Assembly: GCF_036323475.1 (NCBI RefSeq)
Contig: NZ_AP028934.1
Location: 2,418,001 to 2,482,000 of the forward strand
Length of the DNA: 64,000 nt
Direction of reading: 5' to 3'
From: Solobacterium moorei
GTDB taxonomy: Bacteria > Bacillota_I > Bacilli_A > Erysipelotrichales > Erysipelotrichaceae
Shown here piece by piece: positions 17,664 to 28,018 of the stretch. Numbering within the stretch: position 1 is the stretch's first letter; the number at the start of each line of letters is the position of its first letter. Both the position numbers and the translations under genes were made by a program. Under the pieces are notes generated by a model. That model saw nothing but the letters and a program-made list of their open reading frames with translations, was not told the DNA's origin and did not search any database.

Positions 17664-18623
17664 TTAATCAAAGGACTTGAAGCCCAAACCAAGTTCAATG
17701 AGCTTATCCTTAACCTCTTTTAATGATTTCTTACCGAGGTTACGGACTCTCATCATTTCATCCTCGGTCTTTTGTGTCAGTTCATCAACTGTCTGAATTC
17801 CGGCACGTTTTAAGCAGTTATAAGAACGTACAGACAAGTCAAGATCTTCAATCATCATCTGTTGTCCCTTACTTGGCTGCTCTGTATTACCTTCCTTAAG
17901 TACTTCATCCATTTGTAGTACTTCATCGTTAATACCAGCAACGATATCTAAGTGATCCATTAAAATCTTAGCTGCCATTGCAATCGCTTTTTGTGGATTG
18001 ATGGAACCATCAGTCCAAACCTCGAGTGTAACAGCATCATATTTAACATCTTCACCTACACGTGTTGGTTCAACGTTGTAAGCAACTTTTTCAACTGGTG
18101 TGTAAATAGAGTCAGTAAATACTGTACCAATTCCTTGAGAGGAACCCTGGTTTAGTTGCTTGTTTAAATCAGCACTAATATAACCACGGCCATTCTTAGC
18201 CTTTAATTCCATCTCTAATGTTACGTCTTTTTCTAGGTGCGCAATCTCCAAGTCTTTGTTAATAACTTCAACTTGAGCTGGGCAAATAATATCACCAGCA
18301 GTGATTGTGCATGGTCCCTTCGCAGAAATCTGTAATGTATAGACCTCATCGTCCTCAATCTTCATGACTAATTGCTTTAACTGCAAGATAATCATGGAAA
18401 CGTCTTCTCTCACACCTGGGATAGATGTAAATTCGTGGTATACGCCATCAACCTTGATGGAGAATACTGCAGCTCCCGGTAGGGATGAAAGCAGGACCCT
18501 GCGAAGCGCATTCCCGATTGTTGTACCAAATCCTCTCTCTAATGGAGAAAGAACAAACTTACCATAATTTTCAGATTCTACATATTCCTGTACTTCGAAA
18601 TCGGCGCGTTCAAATTTTTGCAT
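17664..18623 (-). CDS. rpoA: RNA polymerase alpha subunit
   Basis: The 319-residue protein carries the alpha N-terminal dimerisation domain ([22 protein letters not shown] near residue 30-52, with the assembly-critical GNALRR) and the C-terminal domain (about 250-315) with [16 protein letters not shown] and [13 protein letters not shown], which contacts UP elements and activators. The acidic linker between them is normal. Placement between rpsK and rplQ is the standard alpha-operon order. Confidence 0.98.
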   Translation of the reverse strand: MQKFERADFEVQEYVESENYGKFVLSPLERGFGTTIGNALRRVLLSSLPGAAVFSIKVDGVYHEFTSIPGVREDVSMIILQLKQLVMKIEDDEVYTLQISAKGPCTITAGDIICPAQVEVINKDLEIAHLEKDVTLEMELKAKNGRGYISADLNKQLNQGSSQGIGTVFTDSIYTPVEKVAYNVEPTRVGEDVKYDAVTLEVWTDGSINPQKAIAMAAKILMDHLDIVAGINDEVLQMDEVLKEGNTEQPSKGQQMMIEDLDLSVRSYNCLKRAGIQTVDELTQKTEDEMMRVRNLGKKSLKEVKDKLIELGLGFKSFD

Positions 18624-18647
18624 GCTTCAATCCTCCTGTTCTAATGA

Positions 18648-19052
18648 TTATCCACGCGGTCTCTTTGGCGGACGACATCCGTTATGAGGGATCGGAGTTA
18701 CATCATTAATAACGGTAATCTCTAAACCTGCTGTCTGTAAAGAACGAACTGCTGATTCACGACCAGCACCTGGTCCCTTAACATTTACTTCTACGCTCTT
18801 CATACCCTGTTGAACAGCTGCTTTACCAGCTGCTTCAGCGCATAACTGTGCAACATAAGGAGTAGACTTACGTGAACCCTTATAGCCTAATGCACCAGCT
18901 GAGCTCCAAGAAATAACGTTACCTGCTTCATCAGAAATAGTAACGATTGTGTTGTTGAATGTTGAATGAATATGAGCAATACCTTTTACTACATTGCGGC
19001 GGGCCTTCTTCTTACGAATCACAGCGCCTTTTTTCTTTGTGTTAGCTGCCAT
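18648..19052 (-). CDS. rpsK: 30S ribosomal protein S11
   Basis: The 134-residue protein shows the S11 core ([18 protein letters not shown]), the [14 protein letters not shown] segment and the conserved C-terminal [12 protein letters not shown]11 lines the platform near the E site and contacts S7 and the 3' end of 16S rRNA. It sits 12 bases after rpsM in the alpha operon. Confidence 0.97.
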   Translation of the reverse strand: MAANTKKKGAVIRKKKARRNVVKGIAHIHSTFNNTIVTISDEAGNVISWSSAGALGYKGSRKSTPYVAQLCAEAAGKAAVQQGMKSVEVNVKGPGAGRESAVRSLQTAGLEITVINDVTPIPHNGCRPPKRPRG

Positions 19053-19064
19053 TATACCCTCCTA

Positions 19065-19430
19065 TTACTTCTTCTTATTAGCGACAGTACGACGTGGACC
19101 TTTTCTTGTACGAGCATTTGTACGTGTACGTTGTCCACGAACTGGTAATCCTCTTCTATGGCGGATTCCACGGTATGAACCGATTTCCATTAGTCGCTTG
19201 ATATCTAATGCTCTATCACGGCGGAGGTCACCCTCAGTCTTAATAGCATCAATCTTTTCGCGGATTGCAGTTTCCTGAGCTTCCGTTAAGTCGTTTGTAC
19301 GTGTGTTTTCGTCGATTCCACAAGCAGCAAGGATATTCTTAGCTGTTGTAGGGCCGATTCCATAAATGTATGTCAATGATACGCCGATAACTTTGTTACG
19401 CGGAATATCGACACCAGCAAAACGTGGCAT
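19065..19430 (-). CDS. rpsM: 30S ribosomal protein S13
   Basis: The 121-residue protein begins [12 protein letters not shown]-like ([15 protein letters not shown]) and has the H2TH region and the basic tail with [19 protein letters not shown], which reaches the P-site tRNA. It is in the head of the small subunit and contacts L5 across the subunit bridge. Standard position between rpmJ and rpsK. Confidence 0.97.
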   Translation of the reverse strand: MPRFAGVDIPRNKVIGVSLTYIYGIGPTTAKNILAACGIDENTRTNDLTEAQETAIREKIDAIKTEGDLRRDRALDIKRLMEIGSYRGIRHRRGLPVRGQRTRTNARTRKGPRRTVANKKK

Positions 19431-19451
19431 ATTTAGTTATCCTCCCTTTAA

Positions 19452-19565
19452 TTAACCCTGTCTCTGCTTATGCTTAGGGTTTTCACAGATGACCATAACA
19501 ACGCCCTTGCGCTTGATCACTCTGCACTTATCACAAATTGGTTTTACAGATGGTCTTACTTTCAT
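19452..19565 (-). CDS. rpmJ: 50S ribosomal protein L36
   Basis: This 37-residue protein begins [14 protein letters not shown] and continues [13 protein letters not shown] to a C-terminal KHKQRQG. It has the zinc-type Cys/His set (CDKC, then Cys and His in ICENPKH), so it is the C+ form of L36. It is small and easily missed, but lies exactly where expected between infA and rpsM with a GGAGG site upstream. Confidence 0.96.
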   Translation of the reverse strand: MKVRPSVKPICDKCRVIKRKGVVMVICENPKHKQRQG

Positions 19566-19601
19566 TTTTATTTGCCTCCTGGACAATTCTACCAAAAACT
19601 T

Positions 19602-19829
19602 TTACTTATGTCTGTAGGTAATTCGCCCACGTGTTAAATCATATGGTGAAATTTCAACGGTGACCCGGTCTCCCGGTAAAATGCGAATGTAGTTCATACG
19701 GATTTTACCAGCAACGTGGGCACGGATCTCGTGACCATTTTGAAGCTTCACTAGGAAATTTGCATTAGGAAGGGTTTCTTCCACAATGCCATCAATTTCA
19801 ATAACGTCCTGTTTGCTCATCTTACTCAC
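19602..19829 (-). CDS. infA: Translation initiation factor IF-1
   Basis: The 75-residue protein is a single OB fold, with [19 protein letters not shown] and the [27 protein letters not shown]-type core (given here in part). IF-1 binds the A site of the small subunit during initiation. It is slightly longer at the N terminus than the usual 72 residues. It follows adk directly; the map gene (methionine aminopeptidase) often found here is missing. Confidence 0.96.
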   Translation of the reverse strand: MSKMSKQDVIEIDGIVEETLPNANFLVKLQNGHEIRAHVAGKIRMNYIRILPGDRVTVEISPYDLTRGRITYRHK

Positions 19830-19882
19830 TTTCTTTATATGAGTTCTGGAAAGGGTTTAAATCCCTTTCCAACTCAATATTT

Positions 19883-20533
19883 TTAAGCATTCTTCTCAAG
19901 AGCTTTTTTAATATCTTCAAATACTTTATCCGGTGTTTGTGCAGCATCAATATGTGTTACTACACCTTTTTGTTCATAATATTCAATGACCGGCTTTGTG
20001 CTTGATTCATAACCTTCCATACGAACTTTTAATTGTTCGACTGTATCGTCTTTACGCTGCTGTAGTTCACTTGCGCAAACATCACATACGCCTTCAACTT
20101 TACTTGGGTGATTATGAATATGATATATTGCCCCGCACTTTGGACAGATGCGACGTCCGGTAATTCTTTCTTCTAGAATTTCGAACTTCACCTGCAAGTC
20201 AATAACAGTATCAACTTTTTTTCCAATCTTCTCAGCAATCTTGTCAAAGACTTCAGCCTGTACTAATGTACGTGGAAATCCATCTAACAGATAACCATTT
20301 GCACAATCCGGTTGTTGAATACGATCTTCAACCATTGCGTTTATTAAATCATCTGGTACAAGTTTGCCTTGATTCATATAGCTTTGAGCCTCAAGGCCTA
20401 AAGCTGTGCTGTTACGCACATTCTCTCGTAGCATATCACCAGTAGAGATGTGTGCAATATTGTATTCCTTTAGGATTAGGTCAGACATTGTGCCTTTTCC
20501 TGCTCCTGCAGGACCCATGATCAGAATATTCAT
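19883..20533 (-). CDS. adk: Adenylate kinase, zinc type
   Basis: The 216-residue enzyme converts ATP + AMP to 2 ADP. It has the P-loop GPAGAGKGT (7-15), the AMP-binding STGDMLRE and GFPRTL segments, and a long LID with CPKCG and CDVC, the four-cysteine zinc knot typical of Gram-positive adenylate kinases. The PAGAGKG version of the loop is normal. The gene lies 22 bases after secY, the standard position. Confidence 0.97.
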   Translation of the reverse strand: MNILIMGPAGAGKGTMSDLILKEYNIAHISTGDMLRENVRNSTALGLEAQSYMNQGKLVPDDLINAMVEDRIQQPDCANGYLLDGFPRTLVQAEVFDKIAEKIGKKVDTVIDLQVKFEILEERITGRRICPKCGAIYHIHNHPSKVEGVCDVCASELQQRKDDTVEQLKVRMEGYESSTKPVIEYYEQKGVVTHIDAAQTPDKVFEDIKKALEKNA

Positions 20534-20555
20534 ATCTTATTACCTCTTCCCAAAC

Positions 20556-21839
20556 TTATCTCAAGAACCCCTTGTACTGCTTCTGTGTTAATTGACCCTT
20601 CAATTGTTTAACAGTTTCCATTGCGACACCGACAACAATGATGATACCAGTTCCACCTACAGCAGTTGCTTGGGATAGTGGAGTAAACATGGTTAGTAAA
20701 TAAGGAACTACAGCAATTAGTGTCAATCCAATTGCGCCAAGTACTGTAATTCGGTTTAATACCTTATGCAGATATGTCTTTGTCTCATTCCCTGGACGAA
20801 TACCAGGGATATAAGCACCAGACTTACCAAGGTTTTCAGCAACCTTTTCTGGATCTACCTGCAAGTCAGTATAGAAGAATGTGAACAGGATTGTTAATAA
20901 TGCATAGAGTCCAAGACCGGTTGGTGTACTCAATGAGAGCCACTGGCTTAGTTTATTATACAGGTCAGTATTAATAAAACTAATTACAATCTGTGGAGCC
21001 ATCATAATACTCTGTGCAAAAATGACAGGGATTACAGATGCACTATTAATTTTGAGTGGCAAGAATGTAATATCACTACCACTACGTGCTGCGGAACTGT
21101 TTGTATACTGGATAGGAATCTTACGTACTGCTGTTTCCATAATAATTACGAATACAATAACCGCTAGATATAGGACACAATACAATGCGAACTGTAGAAT
21201 ACCATTAAACAATTCACCCTGCGTTGTTCCACCAGCAAGAATCTGATATACCTGCATGAATGCTGCTGGCATATTAGAAACAATACCCGCGAAGATGATA
21301 ATGGATAAACCATTACCGATACCCTTCATCGAGATACGGTCACCAATCCAGATGAGGAACATGGATCCCGCAGTCATGACGGTTGCAGTATATAAGTATC
21401 CTGAAACATTTGCATTTGTCAGGACTCTATACTGTTTATCGAATCCATATACCAAGGAATATGCCTGAACAAATGCCAACACAACTCCCAAGTATCTAGT
21501 AATTCGTTCAATCTTCATTCGACCTGTTTGTCCAGACTTTGTCATTTCCGTTAATGACGGAATAACATCCATGGATAATAGTTGAATGATAATACTTGCA
21601 GTGATATATGGTGTAACACCCATCGCAAAGATGGATAGTCTTTCAAGTGCACCACCACCCAGCATATTCATTATGCTGAGTAGTGAGTTATTTGCAAGTG
21701 ATTGAGCTAGCGTTTCCGTATTTACACCCGGAACAGTTAGAGCAGCTCCGACGCGATAGATCAGCAGCATTGCTAAAGTAAAGAATATTCTATTGCGAGT
21801 TTCCTTATTTTTAAACAAGCTGACGAACGTATGCATCAT
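20556..21839 (-). CDS. secY: Protein translocase subunit SecY
   Basis: The 427-residue protein has ten hydrophobic segments and SecY signatures: the start RNRIFFTLAMLLIYRVG, the plug-side TVPGVN, the GGGALERLSIFAMGVTPYITASI segment, and cytoplasmic loops with GRMKIERITRYLG and RPGNETKTYL. It forms the protein-conducting channel with SecE and SecG. It abuts rplO with one base between them, so translation is probably coupled. Confidence 0.97.
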   Translation of the reverse strand: MMHTFVSLFKNKETRNRIFFTLAMLLIYRVGAALTVPGVNTETLAQSLANNSLLSIMNMLGGGALERLSIFAMGVTPYITASIIIQLLSMDVIPSLTEMTKSGQTGRMKIERITRYLGVVLAFVQAYSLVYGFDKQYRVLTNANVSGYLYTATVMTAGSMFLIWIGDRISMKGIGNGLSIIIFAGIVSNMPAAFMQVYQILAGGTTQGELFNGILQFALYCVLYLAVIVFVIIMETAVRKIPIQYTNSSAARSGSDITFLPLKINSASVIPVIFAQSIMMAPQIVISFINTDLYNKLSQWLSLSTPTGLGLYALLTILFTFFYTDLQVDPEKVAENLGKSGAYIPGIRPGNETKTYLHKVLNRITVLGAIGLTLIAVVPYLLTMFTPLSQATAVGGTGIIIVVGVAMETVKQLKGQLTQKQYKGFLR

Positions 21840-21840
21840 A

Positions 21841-22281
21841 TTAGAGTACCTCTACTTTTCCGCCTGCTGCTTCAATAGCACTCTGTGCTGTCTTTGAGAA
21901 CTTCTCAGCCTTAACAGTGAGTTTCTTCTCAAGTTTACCGCAACCAAGTACCTTAACACCATCGAGGTGCTTCTTAACAAGGCCTACAGCCTTAAGAGCT
22001 TCGTAGTCAACTGTTACGCCATCTTCAAACTTGTTTAAGTCCTCAACGTTAACAATTGCATACTCCTTACGAGTATAGTTTGTGAAACCTCTCTTAGGCA
22101 TTCTCTTGAAGAACGGAGTCTGTCCACCTTCAAATCCGATCGCAACACCACCGCCGCTACGAGCGTTCTGACCTTTGTGACCCTTTCCGGAAGTCTTACC
22201 TGTACCGGAACCTTGGCCACGACCGATTCTCTTTCTGTTAGAACGGGAACCTTCTGTATATGTTAATTCATTTAGTTTCAT
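21841..22281 (-). CDS. rplO: 50S ribosomal protein L15
   Basis: The 146-residue protein has the Gly/Arg-rich N-terminal extension ([19 protein letters not shown]) and the [18 protein letters not shown] segment of L15. The rest is the globular C-terminal domain. It follows rpsE by only 11 bases; rpmD (L30), which lies between these two genes in most bacteria, is absent. Confidence 0.97.
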   Translation of the reverse strand: MKLNELTYTEGSRSNRKRIGRGQGSGTGKTSGKGHKGQNARSGGGVAIGFEGGQTPFFKRMPKRGFTNYTRKEYAIVNVEDLNKFEDGVTVDYEALKAVGLVKKHLDGVKVLGCGKLEKKLTVKAEKFSKTAQSAIEAAGGKVEVL

Positions 22282-22292
22282 CAGGACCCTCC

Positions 22293-22811
22293 TTATCGAA
22301 TCTCAGCGACTTTCTTATCGCGAGTCTTAGCAATTTCATCTACTGTACGCATACCCTTTAATGCTTCTAATGTTGCATAAACCACATTGACAGGTGTGCG
22401 TGAACCAATAACCTTAGAAAGGACATCAGATACACCAGCAAGCTCTAATACGGAACGTACTTCACCACCGGCGATAACACCAGTACCAGGTGCAGCTGGA
22501 GCCAAGAATACAGTTGTTGAACTGTGCTTGCTCTTAATTGCATGTGGAACTGTACGATAGTTATCAACAAGATTAACTCTGAATACATTCTTTGTAGCTG
22601 CTTCTGTAGCCTTCTTGATAGCATCTGGAACTTCGGCTGCTTTACCCATACCAAATCCGATTCTACCCTTCTTATCACCAACAACAACTAGTGCTGCAAA
22701 GCGCATTCTACGTCCACCCTTTACGGTCTTGCTGACACGGTTAATGGAGACTACTACTTCTTCGAACTCTTTTGGTTCGCGTTTCTTGAAACTCTTCTTA
22801 TCGTTCTGCAT
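22293..22811 (-). CDS. rpsE: 30S ribosomal protein S5
   Basis: The 172-residue protein carries the double-stranded RNA-binding domain with [19 protein letters not shown] and the second domain with [18 protein letters not shown] and the [17 protein letters not shown] segment. S5 contributes to decoding accuracy and the mRNA entry channel. No rpmD follows it. Confidence 0.97.
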   Translation of the reverse strand: MQNDKKSFKKREPKEFEEVVVSINRVSKTVKGGRRMRFAALVVVGDKKGRIGFGMGKAAEVPDAIKKATEAATKNVFRVNLVDNYRTVPHAIKSKHSSTTVFLAPAAPGTGVIAGGEVRSVLELAGVSDVLSKVIGSRTPVNVVYATLEALKGMRTVDEIAKTRDKKVAEIR

Positions 22812-22827
22812 TTCGTACTCTCCTTCC

Positions 22828-23184
22828 TTAGAACTTCAAGCCAGCTTCTCTAGCTGCATCAGCTAAAGCCTGGACTCTTCCATGATATACATAACCGCCA
22901 CGGTCGAAACGTACTGTTTCAATCTTAGCTTCTTTGCACTTATTAGCGATTGCTGTGCCAACCTTCTTAGCTGCTTCAATGTTACCGCCATTCTCTAGCT
23001 TCAATTCAAGAGAACTTACAGCACATAAAGTTGTACCTGTTGTATCATCGATTACCTGTGCATAGATATTTGCATTGGAACGGAATACATTTAGTCTTGG
23101 GCACTCAGGAGTACCGTTTACGACGTTACGTACACGCTTATGACGACGAATACGTTCTGCATTTTTATTTGCTAATTTAATCAT
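22828..23184 (-). CDS. rplR: 50S ribosomal protein L18
   Basis: The 118-residue protein has the L18 pattern [20 protein letters not shown], then [17 protein letters not shown] and the C-terminal [21 protein letters not shown]18 binds 5S rRNA with L5. It has normal length and lies between rplF and rpsE. Confidence 0.97.
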   Translation of the reverse strand: MIKLANKNAERIRRHKRVRNVVNGTPECPRLNVFRSNANIYAQVIDDTTGTTLCAVSSLELKLENGGNIEAAKKVGTAIANKCKEAKIETVRFDRGGYVYHGRVQALADAAREAGLKF

Positions 23185-23204
23185 TACTTAGTCTCTCCTT
23201 TCCC

Positions 23205-23753
23205 TTACTTCTTGGCAGCTGCAGTCTTACCTTCCTTACGGCGAACAACTTCGTCAACATAACGAATACCCTTTCCACCGTATGGTTCTGGCTTCTTAGT
23301 AGCTCTAACTACTGCTGCAAACTGACCTACAATCTGCTTGTCAATACCACTTACGTTGATAGATGAAGCATCTGGTACTTCAACCTTAACATCTGATGGT
23401 ACTTCAAATTCTACTGGGTGTGAGAAACCAACGTTAAGAGTTAGTTTATTACCTGATAAAGCTGCACGGTAACCAATACCTACAATCTTCATCTTCTTAA
23501 CAAAGCCTGTGTGAACACCTTCAACCATGGAAGCTAGCAAGGCACGAGTTGTACCATGTAACTGCTTTGTATGTTTCTCTTCATTTGGACGCTTAACTGT
23601 AGCGACACCTGCGTCCACACTGATCTCCATTAATGGAGAGAACTTCTTTGTCAGTGTTCCCTTAGGGCCTTTTACAGTCACCTCATTACCTGCACCGATA
23701 GTAATTTCTACGCCAGCAGGAACGGTAATCGCTTTATTTCCGATACGTGACAT
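23205..23753 (-). CDS. rplF: 50S ribosomal protein L6
   Basis: The 182-residue protein has the two repeated L6 domains, with [16 protein letters not shown] at the N terminus and the C-terminal [19 protein letters not shown] signature. L6 lies near the GTPase centre and the sarcin-ricin loop. Normal length and position. Confidence 0.97.
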   Translation of the reverse strand: MSRIGNKAITVPAGVEITIGAGNEVTVKGPKGTLTKKFSPLMEISVDAGVATVKRPNEEKHTKQLHGTTRALLASMVEGVHTGFVKKMKIVGIGYRAALSGNKLTLNVGFSHPVEFEVPSDVKVEVPDASSINVSGIDKQIVGQFAAVVRATKKPEPYGGKGIRYVDEVVRRKEGKTAAAKK

Positions 23754-23772
23754 TTTTATTTCCTTTCTCTAA

Positions 23773-24162
23773 TTACCACACGTAGGCGATAACTTCACCG
23801 CCAATGTGTAATTTGCGTGCTTGTTTATCTGTCATCATTCCATTTGATGTGGAAATGATAGCAATGCCTAATCCGTTTAATACCTTAGGAATTTCATCAC
23901 CCTTAGCATAAACGCGAAGACCTGGCTTAGATATTCTCTTGATGCCACTGATTACGCGACCATCTTTGAGAGTAACAACGATCTTCTTTTCAATTCCTTC
24001 GCCTGTTACAGCGTAGTTATCAATATAGCCTTCACTCTTTAAGATCTTAGCAATTTCAACCTTAACCTTTGAAGCTGGAGCTACATCAACTGTTGTCATG
24101 CGTGCTTGAACTCCATTACGGATTCTTGTAAGCATGTCAGCAATAGGATCTGTCATATTCAT
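23773..24162 (-). CDS. rpsH: 30S ribosomal protein S8
   Basis: The 129-residue protein shows [14 protein letters not shown] at the start and the C-terminal signature [21 protein letters not shown]8 is a primary 16S rRNA binder in the central domain. The first ATG, nine bases after an AGGAGG site, is preferred to the in-frame ATG two codons on. In many bacteria S8 represses the spc operon. Confidence 0.97.
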   Translation of the reverse strand: MNMTDPIADMLTRIRNGVQARMTTVDVAPASKVKVEIAKILKSEGYIDNYAVTGEGIEKKIVVTLKDGRVISGIKRISKPGLRVYAKGDEIPKVLNGLGIAIISTSNGMMTDKQARKLHIGGEVIAYVW

Positions 24163-24176
24163 CTCGTGCTACCTCC

Positions 24177-24362
24177 TTACCAGCTTGCCTTCTTAACTCC
24201 AGGAATCTGGCCCTTGTAAGCCAATTCACGGAAGCAGATACGGCATAATTTGTACTTTCTTAATACTGAATGTGGACGTCCACATCTCTCGCAACGTGTG
24301 TACTCGCGTGTGGAGAACTTAGCAGGACGTGACTGCTTAACTTTTAAACTTGTTTTTGCCAT
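24177..24362 (-). CDS. rpsN: 30S ribosomal protein S14, zinc type
   Basis: The 61-residue protein is the short C+ form of S14 with Cys24, Cys27, Cys40 and Cys43 in [20 protein letters not shown], which bind zinc. It lies between rplE and rpsH as usual. A zinc-free paralogue, often used under zinc limitation, is not in this window. Confidence 0.97.
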   Translation of the reverse strand: MAKTSLKVKQSRPAKFSTREYTRCERCGRPHSVLRKYKLCRICFRELAYKGQIPGVKKASW

Positions 24363-24379
24363 TCTCAGCTCTCCTCTTT

Positions 24380-24919
24380 CTACTTAGCAAATGGCATGCC
24401 CATTCCTTTGAGCAATGCATATGCTTCTTGATTAGATTGCGCAGTTGTTACGATAACGATATCCATACCACGAACCTTGTTAACCTTATCGAAGTTGATT
24501 TCAGGGAAGATTAACTGTTCCTTAACACCTAATGTGTAGTTACCACGACCGTCAAATGCTGTAGCACTTACACCACGGAAGTCACGTACACGTGGAAGAG
24601 AAATATTGAATAACTTATCTAAGAATTCATACATTCTTTCGCCACGTAATGTAACCTTACATCCGATAGGCATATCTTCACGAAGCTTGAAGTTTGCAAT
24701 AGACTTCTTAGCCTTTGTGATTACTGGCTTTTGACCAGCGATTAATGTTAATTCTTCAACAGCTTCGTCGAGAAGTTTTGAATTAGCAATTGCATCACCA
24801 ACACCCATGTTGATAACAACCTTAACGATCTTTGGTGCCTGCATTGTACTTGTATAGTTGAATTCCTTCATTAAGGAAGGCTTAACTGTTTCCGTGTACT
24901 TTTCTAATAAACGGTTCAT
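24380..24919 (-). CDS. rplE: 50S ribosomal protein L5
   Basis: The 179-residue protein has the L5 features VINMGVGDA, the [20 protein letters not shown] segment and the RVRDFRGV and [12 protein letters not shown] segments. L5 binds 5S rRNA and forms a bridge with S13. Its ATG overlaps the stop of rplX by one base (TAATG), which shows tight translational coupling. Confidence 0.97.
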   Translation of the reverse strand: MNRLLEKYTETVKPSLMKEFNYTSTMQAPKIVKVVINMGVGDAIANSKLLDEAVEELTLIAGQKPVITKAKKSIANFKLREDMPIGCKVTLRGERMYEFLDKLFNISLPRVRDFRGVSATAFDGRGNYTLGVKEQLIFPEINFDKVNKVRGMDIVIVTTAQSNQEAYALLKGMGMPFAK

Positions 24920-25242
24920 TATTTCTTGCCTCCTTTAACTTCTGCTCCGGACTTCTTGTAAACGCGAACTTTCTTACCCTTGTCATCTACCTTGATAGAT
25001 ACGCGGCTAACTGCCTTTGCCTTCTTGTCATAGAGCATTACATTAGAAGCATCGATTGGTGCTTCCTTTTCAACAATGCCACCCTCTGGGTTCTGCTGTG
25101 TTGGCTTCAAAGTTTTCTTAACAACATTAACGCCTTCAACGATAACCTTGTTTGTCTTTGGATTAACTGCCTTAACTTCAGCAACAGTTCCCTTGTAGTG
25201 GCCGCTGATTACTTTGACTGTATCGCCTGTCTTGATTTTCAT
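24919..25242 (-). CDS. rplX: 50S ribosomal protein L24
   Basis: From ATG 25242, which has an AGGAGG site, the protein has 107 residues and starts with the KOW motif ([22 protein letters not shown], in part). L24 starts assembly of the large subunit. An upstream in-frame extension to 25284 overlaps rplN and adds 14 residues foreign to the family, so it is rejected. Confidence 0.96.
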   Translation of the reverse strand: MKIKTGDTVKVISGHYKGTVAEVKAVNPKTNKVIVEGVNVVKKTLKPTQQNPEGGIVEKEAPIDASNVMLYDKKAKAVSRVSIKVDDKGKKVRVYKKSGAEVKGGKK

Positions 25243-25255
25243 CGATTCGGCCTCC

Positions 25256-25624
25256 TTATAACACTTCCGGAGCAAGGGAAACAATCTTCATAAATCCCTT
25301 ATCACGGAGTTCCTTAGCAACCGGACCGAAGATACGTGTTCCGACCGGTGTGTTGTCCTCTTTGATGATGACAGCCGCATTGTCGTCAAACTTAATGTAA
25401 CTGCCGTTTTCGCGACGGATACCATAGACTGTACGAGCAATTACACACTTAACAACCTGGCCCTCCTTAACGGATCCGTTAGGTGAAGCCTTCTTAACTG
25501 CACATACAACGATATCACCGATATTAGCGTTCTTGCGCTTACTGCCGCCTAAACATCTGATAACCAATACTTCTTTGGCACCGGTGTTGTCAGCAACGTT
25601 CAATCTGCTTTCATTCTGAATCAT
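25256..25624 (-). CDS. rplN: 50S ribosomal protein L14
   Basis: The 122-residue protein begins [19 protein letters not shown] and has the [17 protein letters not shown] and [15 protein letters not shown] segments of L14. It lies at the subunit interface near L19. Normal length and position. Confidence 0.97.
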   Translation of the reverse strand: MIQNESRLNVADNTGAKEVLVIRCLGGSKRKNANIGDIVVCAVKKASPNGSVKEGQVVKCVIARTVYGIRRENGSYIKFDDNAAVIIKEDNTPVGTRIFGPVAKELRDKGFMKIVSLAPEVL

Positions 25625-25642
25625 ATTTTCTCCTCCTGTGCC

Positions 25643-25906
25643 TTAAAGAATTACTGCTTTTTCAATAATCTTCACTAAGCGGAAATACTTATCCTTACTT
25701 AATGGTCTTGTTTCCATAACTTCTACAACGTCGCCAATATGAGCTTCATTGTTTTCGTCATGAGCCTTGAAAGTATTAGAATACTTAACACGTCTGCCAT
25801 ATAAAGGATGGCTCTTTGTAGTAGCGATTTCAACGACAATTGTCTTGTCCATCTTATCGGAAACAACTGTTCCGCGAAGGACTTTACGTCTATTTCTTTC
25901 TTCCAT
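25643..25906 (-). CDS. rpsQ: 30S ribosomal protein S17
   Basis: The 87-residue OB-fold protein has the S17 core [18 protein letters not shown], then [19 protein letters not shown] and the [20 protein letters not shown] segment (in part). It binds 16S rRNA in the body of the small subunit. Normal position between rpmC and rplN. Confidence 0.97.
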   Translation of the reverse strand: MEERNRRKVLRGTVVSDKMDKTIVVEIATTKSHPLYGRRVKYSNTFKAHDENNEAHIGDVVEVMETRPLSKDKYFRLVKIIEKAVIL

Positions 25907-25920
25907 TTTTAGCCCCTCCT

Positions 25921-26121
25921 TTATTTAGCCTGCGCACTTGCGCGTTCTGTTAATACTGTCTTAATACGAGCGATAGTCTTCTTGATATCTCTCATTCGAG
26001 CAGGATTCTCGAGGTTTCCTGTAGCCTGTGCAAAGCGCAGAGTATACAGTTCTTCCTTCAAAGATGTGACTTCCTTCTCGAGTTCTTCATTACTTAGATC
26101 TCTGATTTCCTTCACATTCAT
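25921..26121 (-). CDS. rpmC: 50S ribosomal protein L29
   Basis: The 66-residue two-helix protein has the L29 pattern with [19 protein letters not shown] and [15 protein letters not shown]29 sits at the tunnel exit near L23, where trigger factor and SRP dock. It starts five bases after rplP. Confidence 0.97.
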   Translation of the reverse strand: MNVKEIRDLSNEELEKEVTSLKEELYTLRFAQATGNLENPARMRDIKKTIARIKTVLTERASAQAK

Positions 26122-26126
26122 GATGT

Positions 26127-26549
26127 TTATTTAGCCTCCTCTGCTGTCTTCTTTATAAAGCGTGTCTTTACACAGAGCTTGTTTGCTGCAAGACGTAATG
26201 CCTCACGAGCAACTTCTTCGCTTACACCAGCAATTTCAAATAGGATTCTTCCCTTTTGAACTACCGCTACCCAATGGTCTGGAGAACCTTTACCGGAACC
26301 CATACGTACTTCTAAAGGCTTCTTTGTCTTTGCGAGTTGTGGGAACACCTTGATCCAAACCTTACCACCACGGTTCATATAACGTGTCATAGCGATACGC
26401 GCAGCTTCCAACTGGTTACTGCTTACATAAGCGCCTTCATCAGCAACTAATCCGAATTCACCAAATGCCAACTTTGTGCCAGCCTTTGACTTTCCTTCAT
26501 AACTTAAACGATGAGGTCTTCTGTATTTTGTTCTATTTGGCATTAACAT
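26127..26549 (-). CDS. rplP: 50S ribosomal protein L16
   Basis: The 140-residue protein begins [19 protein letters not shown] and has the conserved [19 protein letters not shown] and [15 protein letters not shown] segments. L16 helps place tRNA in the A site. It lies two bases downstream of rpsC, so it is probably translated by coupling. Confidence 0.97.
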   Translation of the reverse strand: MLMPNRTKYRRPHRLSYEGKSKAGTKLAFGEFGLVADEGAYVSSNQLEAARIAMTRYMNRGGKVWIKVFPQLAKTKKPLEVRMGSGKGSPDHWVAVVQKGRILFEIAGVSEEVAREALRLAANKLCVKTRFIKKTAEEAK

Positions 26550-26551
26550 AT

Positions 26552-27361
26552 TTATTCTTGACCTCCTTTAGCTTCTTCTGCTACAGGAGCAGCTTCTACT
26601 TGAGCAGGACGTGCAGCGCGATTGCCTGCCGGCTTTCTGTCATTACGGCCACCACGTCTGTTATTTCTGCGGTCATTTCTTGCTGGACGGCTAGGAGCCT
26701 CTGGTTCCTTAACCATTTGCCCTGGAAGAACTTCACCACGGCAGATCCAAACCTTAACACCTAACTTACCATAAGTTGTAGTTGCTTCTTCAGCAGCGTA
26801 GTCAATATCACTTCTGAGTGTATGAAGAGGAACAACACCTCTTGCATAACCTTCCTGACGGGCGATTTCTGCACCGCCTAAACGGCCCTTAGCCAATGTC
26901 TTAATGCCCTTAGCACCAGAGCGCATTGTCTGTTGAATTGCCTTCTTCTGTGCAATACGGAAGGACTGACGTGCTTCCAACTGTTCACAGATACGACGTG
27001 CAACAAGACGAGCATCTAAGTCAGGATTTGCTACAGCAATTACGTCAACCTTAACGTTCTTGCCACCTGTTAACTTAGATAACTTCTTCTTCAGAACTTC
27101 CATCTTATCCTTGTCGCCATCTTTTCCAAGCATAGCACCTGGACGAGCACAACGAACGATAACCTTAACGTCCTTCTTGCTTGTACGTTCAATCTCTACG
27201 CGAGAGATATATGCATCCTTTAATTCCTTTTCCAAGAAATTACGAACCTTGACATCTTCGTTCAGAAGATCTCCGAAATCAGCTTTATTTGCGTACCATC
27301 TAGAATCCCAGTCACGGATTACGCCGACGCGCATGCCGATTGGGCTAACTTTCTGTCCCAT
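26552..27361 (-). CDS. rpsC: 30S ribosomal protein S3 with long tail
   Basis: The first 220 residues are standard S3: [21 protein letters not shown], a KH domain with [14 protein letters not shown], and the C-terminal domain with [18 protein letters not shown] further 45-50 residues form a low-complexity tail, first Arg/Asn-rich ([16 protein letters not shown]) then Ala/Glu-rich. S3 forms part of the mRNA entry channel and helicase. The tail is probably disordered and outside the usual length range of about 210-220. Confidence 0.97.
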   Translation of the reverse strand: MGQKVSPIGMRVGVIRDWDSRWYANKADFGDLLNEDVKVRNFLEKELKDAYISRVEIERTSKKDVKVIVRCARPGAMLGKDGDKDKMEVLKKKLSKLTGGKNVKVDVIAVANPDLDARLVARRICEQLEARQSFRIAQKKAIQQTMRSGAKGIKTLAKGRLGGAEIARQEGYARGVVPLHTLRSDIDYAAEEATTTYGKLGVKVWICRGEVLPGQMVKEPEAPSRPARNDRRNNRRGGRNDRKPAGNRAARPAQVEAAPVAEEAKGGQE

Positions 27362-27378
27362 GTTCTGACCTTCCTCCC

Positions 27379-27714
27379 TTACTTCTCATCCGAAACCACA
27401 ACTGTGATGTGGCTTGTTCTCTTTAAAATCTGTGCCGCATTACCCTTAGCTCTAGGCATGAAACGCTTAAGGACTACGCCTTCATTTGCATAGCAAGCCT
27501 TGATATATAGGTTCTCTGCATTTAATTGATTGTTATTTGTTGCGTTGGCAGCTGCGCTCTTTACAACCTTAGCTACTGCTGTAGCTGCGTGGTTAGGAGT
27601 GAACTTTAAGATTGCCAATGCTTCTTCAACGCTTCTTCCACGTACCATGTCTAAGACAAGACGAACTTTACGAGGAGTGAAACGAACTGTCTTTGCTGTT
27701 GCTCTTACATCCAT
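27379..27714 (-). CDS. rplV: 50S ribosomal protein L22
   Basis: The 111-residue protein has the L22 start [20 protein letters not shown] and the C-terminal beta hairpin with [20 protein letters not shown], the loop that reaches into the exit tunnel and where macrolide resistance changes occur. No unusual change is obvious. Normal position between rpsS and rpsC. Confidence 0.97.
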   Translation of the reverse strand: MDVRATAKTVRFTPRKVRLVLDMVRGRSVEEALAILKFTPNHAATAVAKVVKSAAANATNNNQLNAENLYIKACYANEGVVLKRFMPRAKGNAAQILKRTSHITVVVSDEK

Positions 27715-27728
27715 GTTATTTTTCCTCC

Positions 27729-27998
27729 TTACGCCTTCTTGTCGTCGCCATGACCGCCGAACTTACGTGTTGGTACGAATTCACCAAGCTTGTGTCCAAC
27801 CATGTCTTCTGTTACATAAACCGGAACATGTTCCTTACCGTTATGAACAGCGAATGTGTGCTCAACGAAGCTAGGGAAAATCGTTGAACGGCGAGACCAT
27901 GTCTTAATTACTTCATTTTTATGTGCTTCATTCTGTGCTTCAACCTTCTTTAATAAGCTAGCGTCACAGAATGGGCCTTTTTTCAAACTTCTTGACAT
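27729..27998 (-). CDS. rpsS: 30S ribosomal protein S19
   Basis: The 89-residue protein starts [19 protein letters not shown] and has [20 protein letters not shown] and [14 protein letters not shown]19 lies in the small-subunit head, contacts S13 and the A-site finger. Normal length and position. Confidence 0.97.
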   Translation of the reverse strand: MSRSLKKGPFCDASLLKKVEAQNEAHKNEVIKTWSRRSTIFPSFVEHTFAVHNGKEHVPVYVTEDMVGHKLGEFVPTRKFGGHGDDKKA

Positions 27999-28018
27999 TT
28001 TTTATGTTCTCCTTTCAA

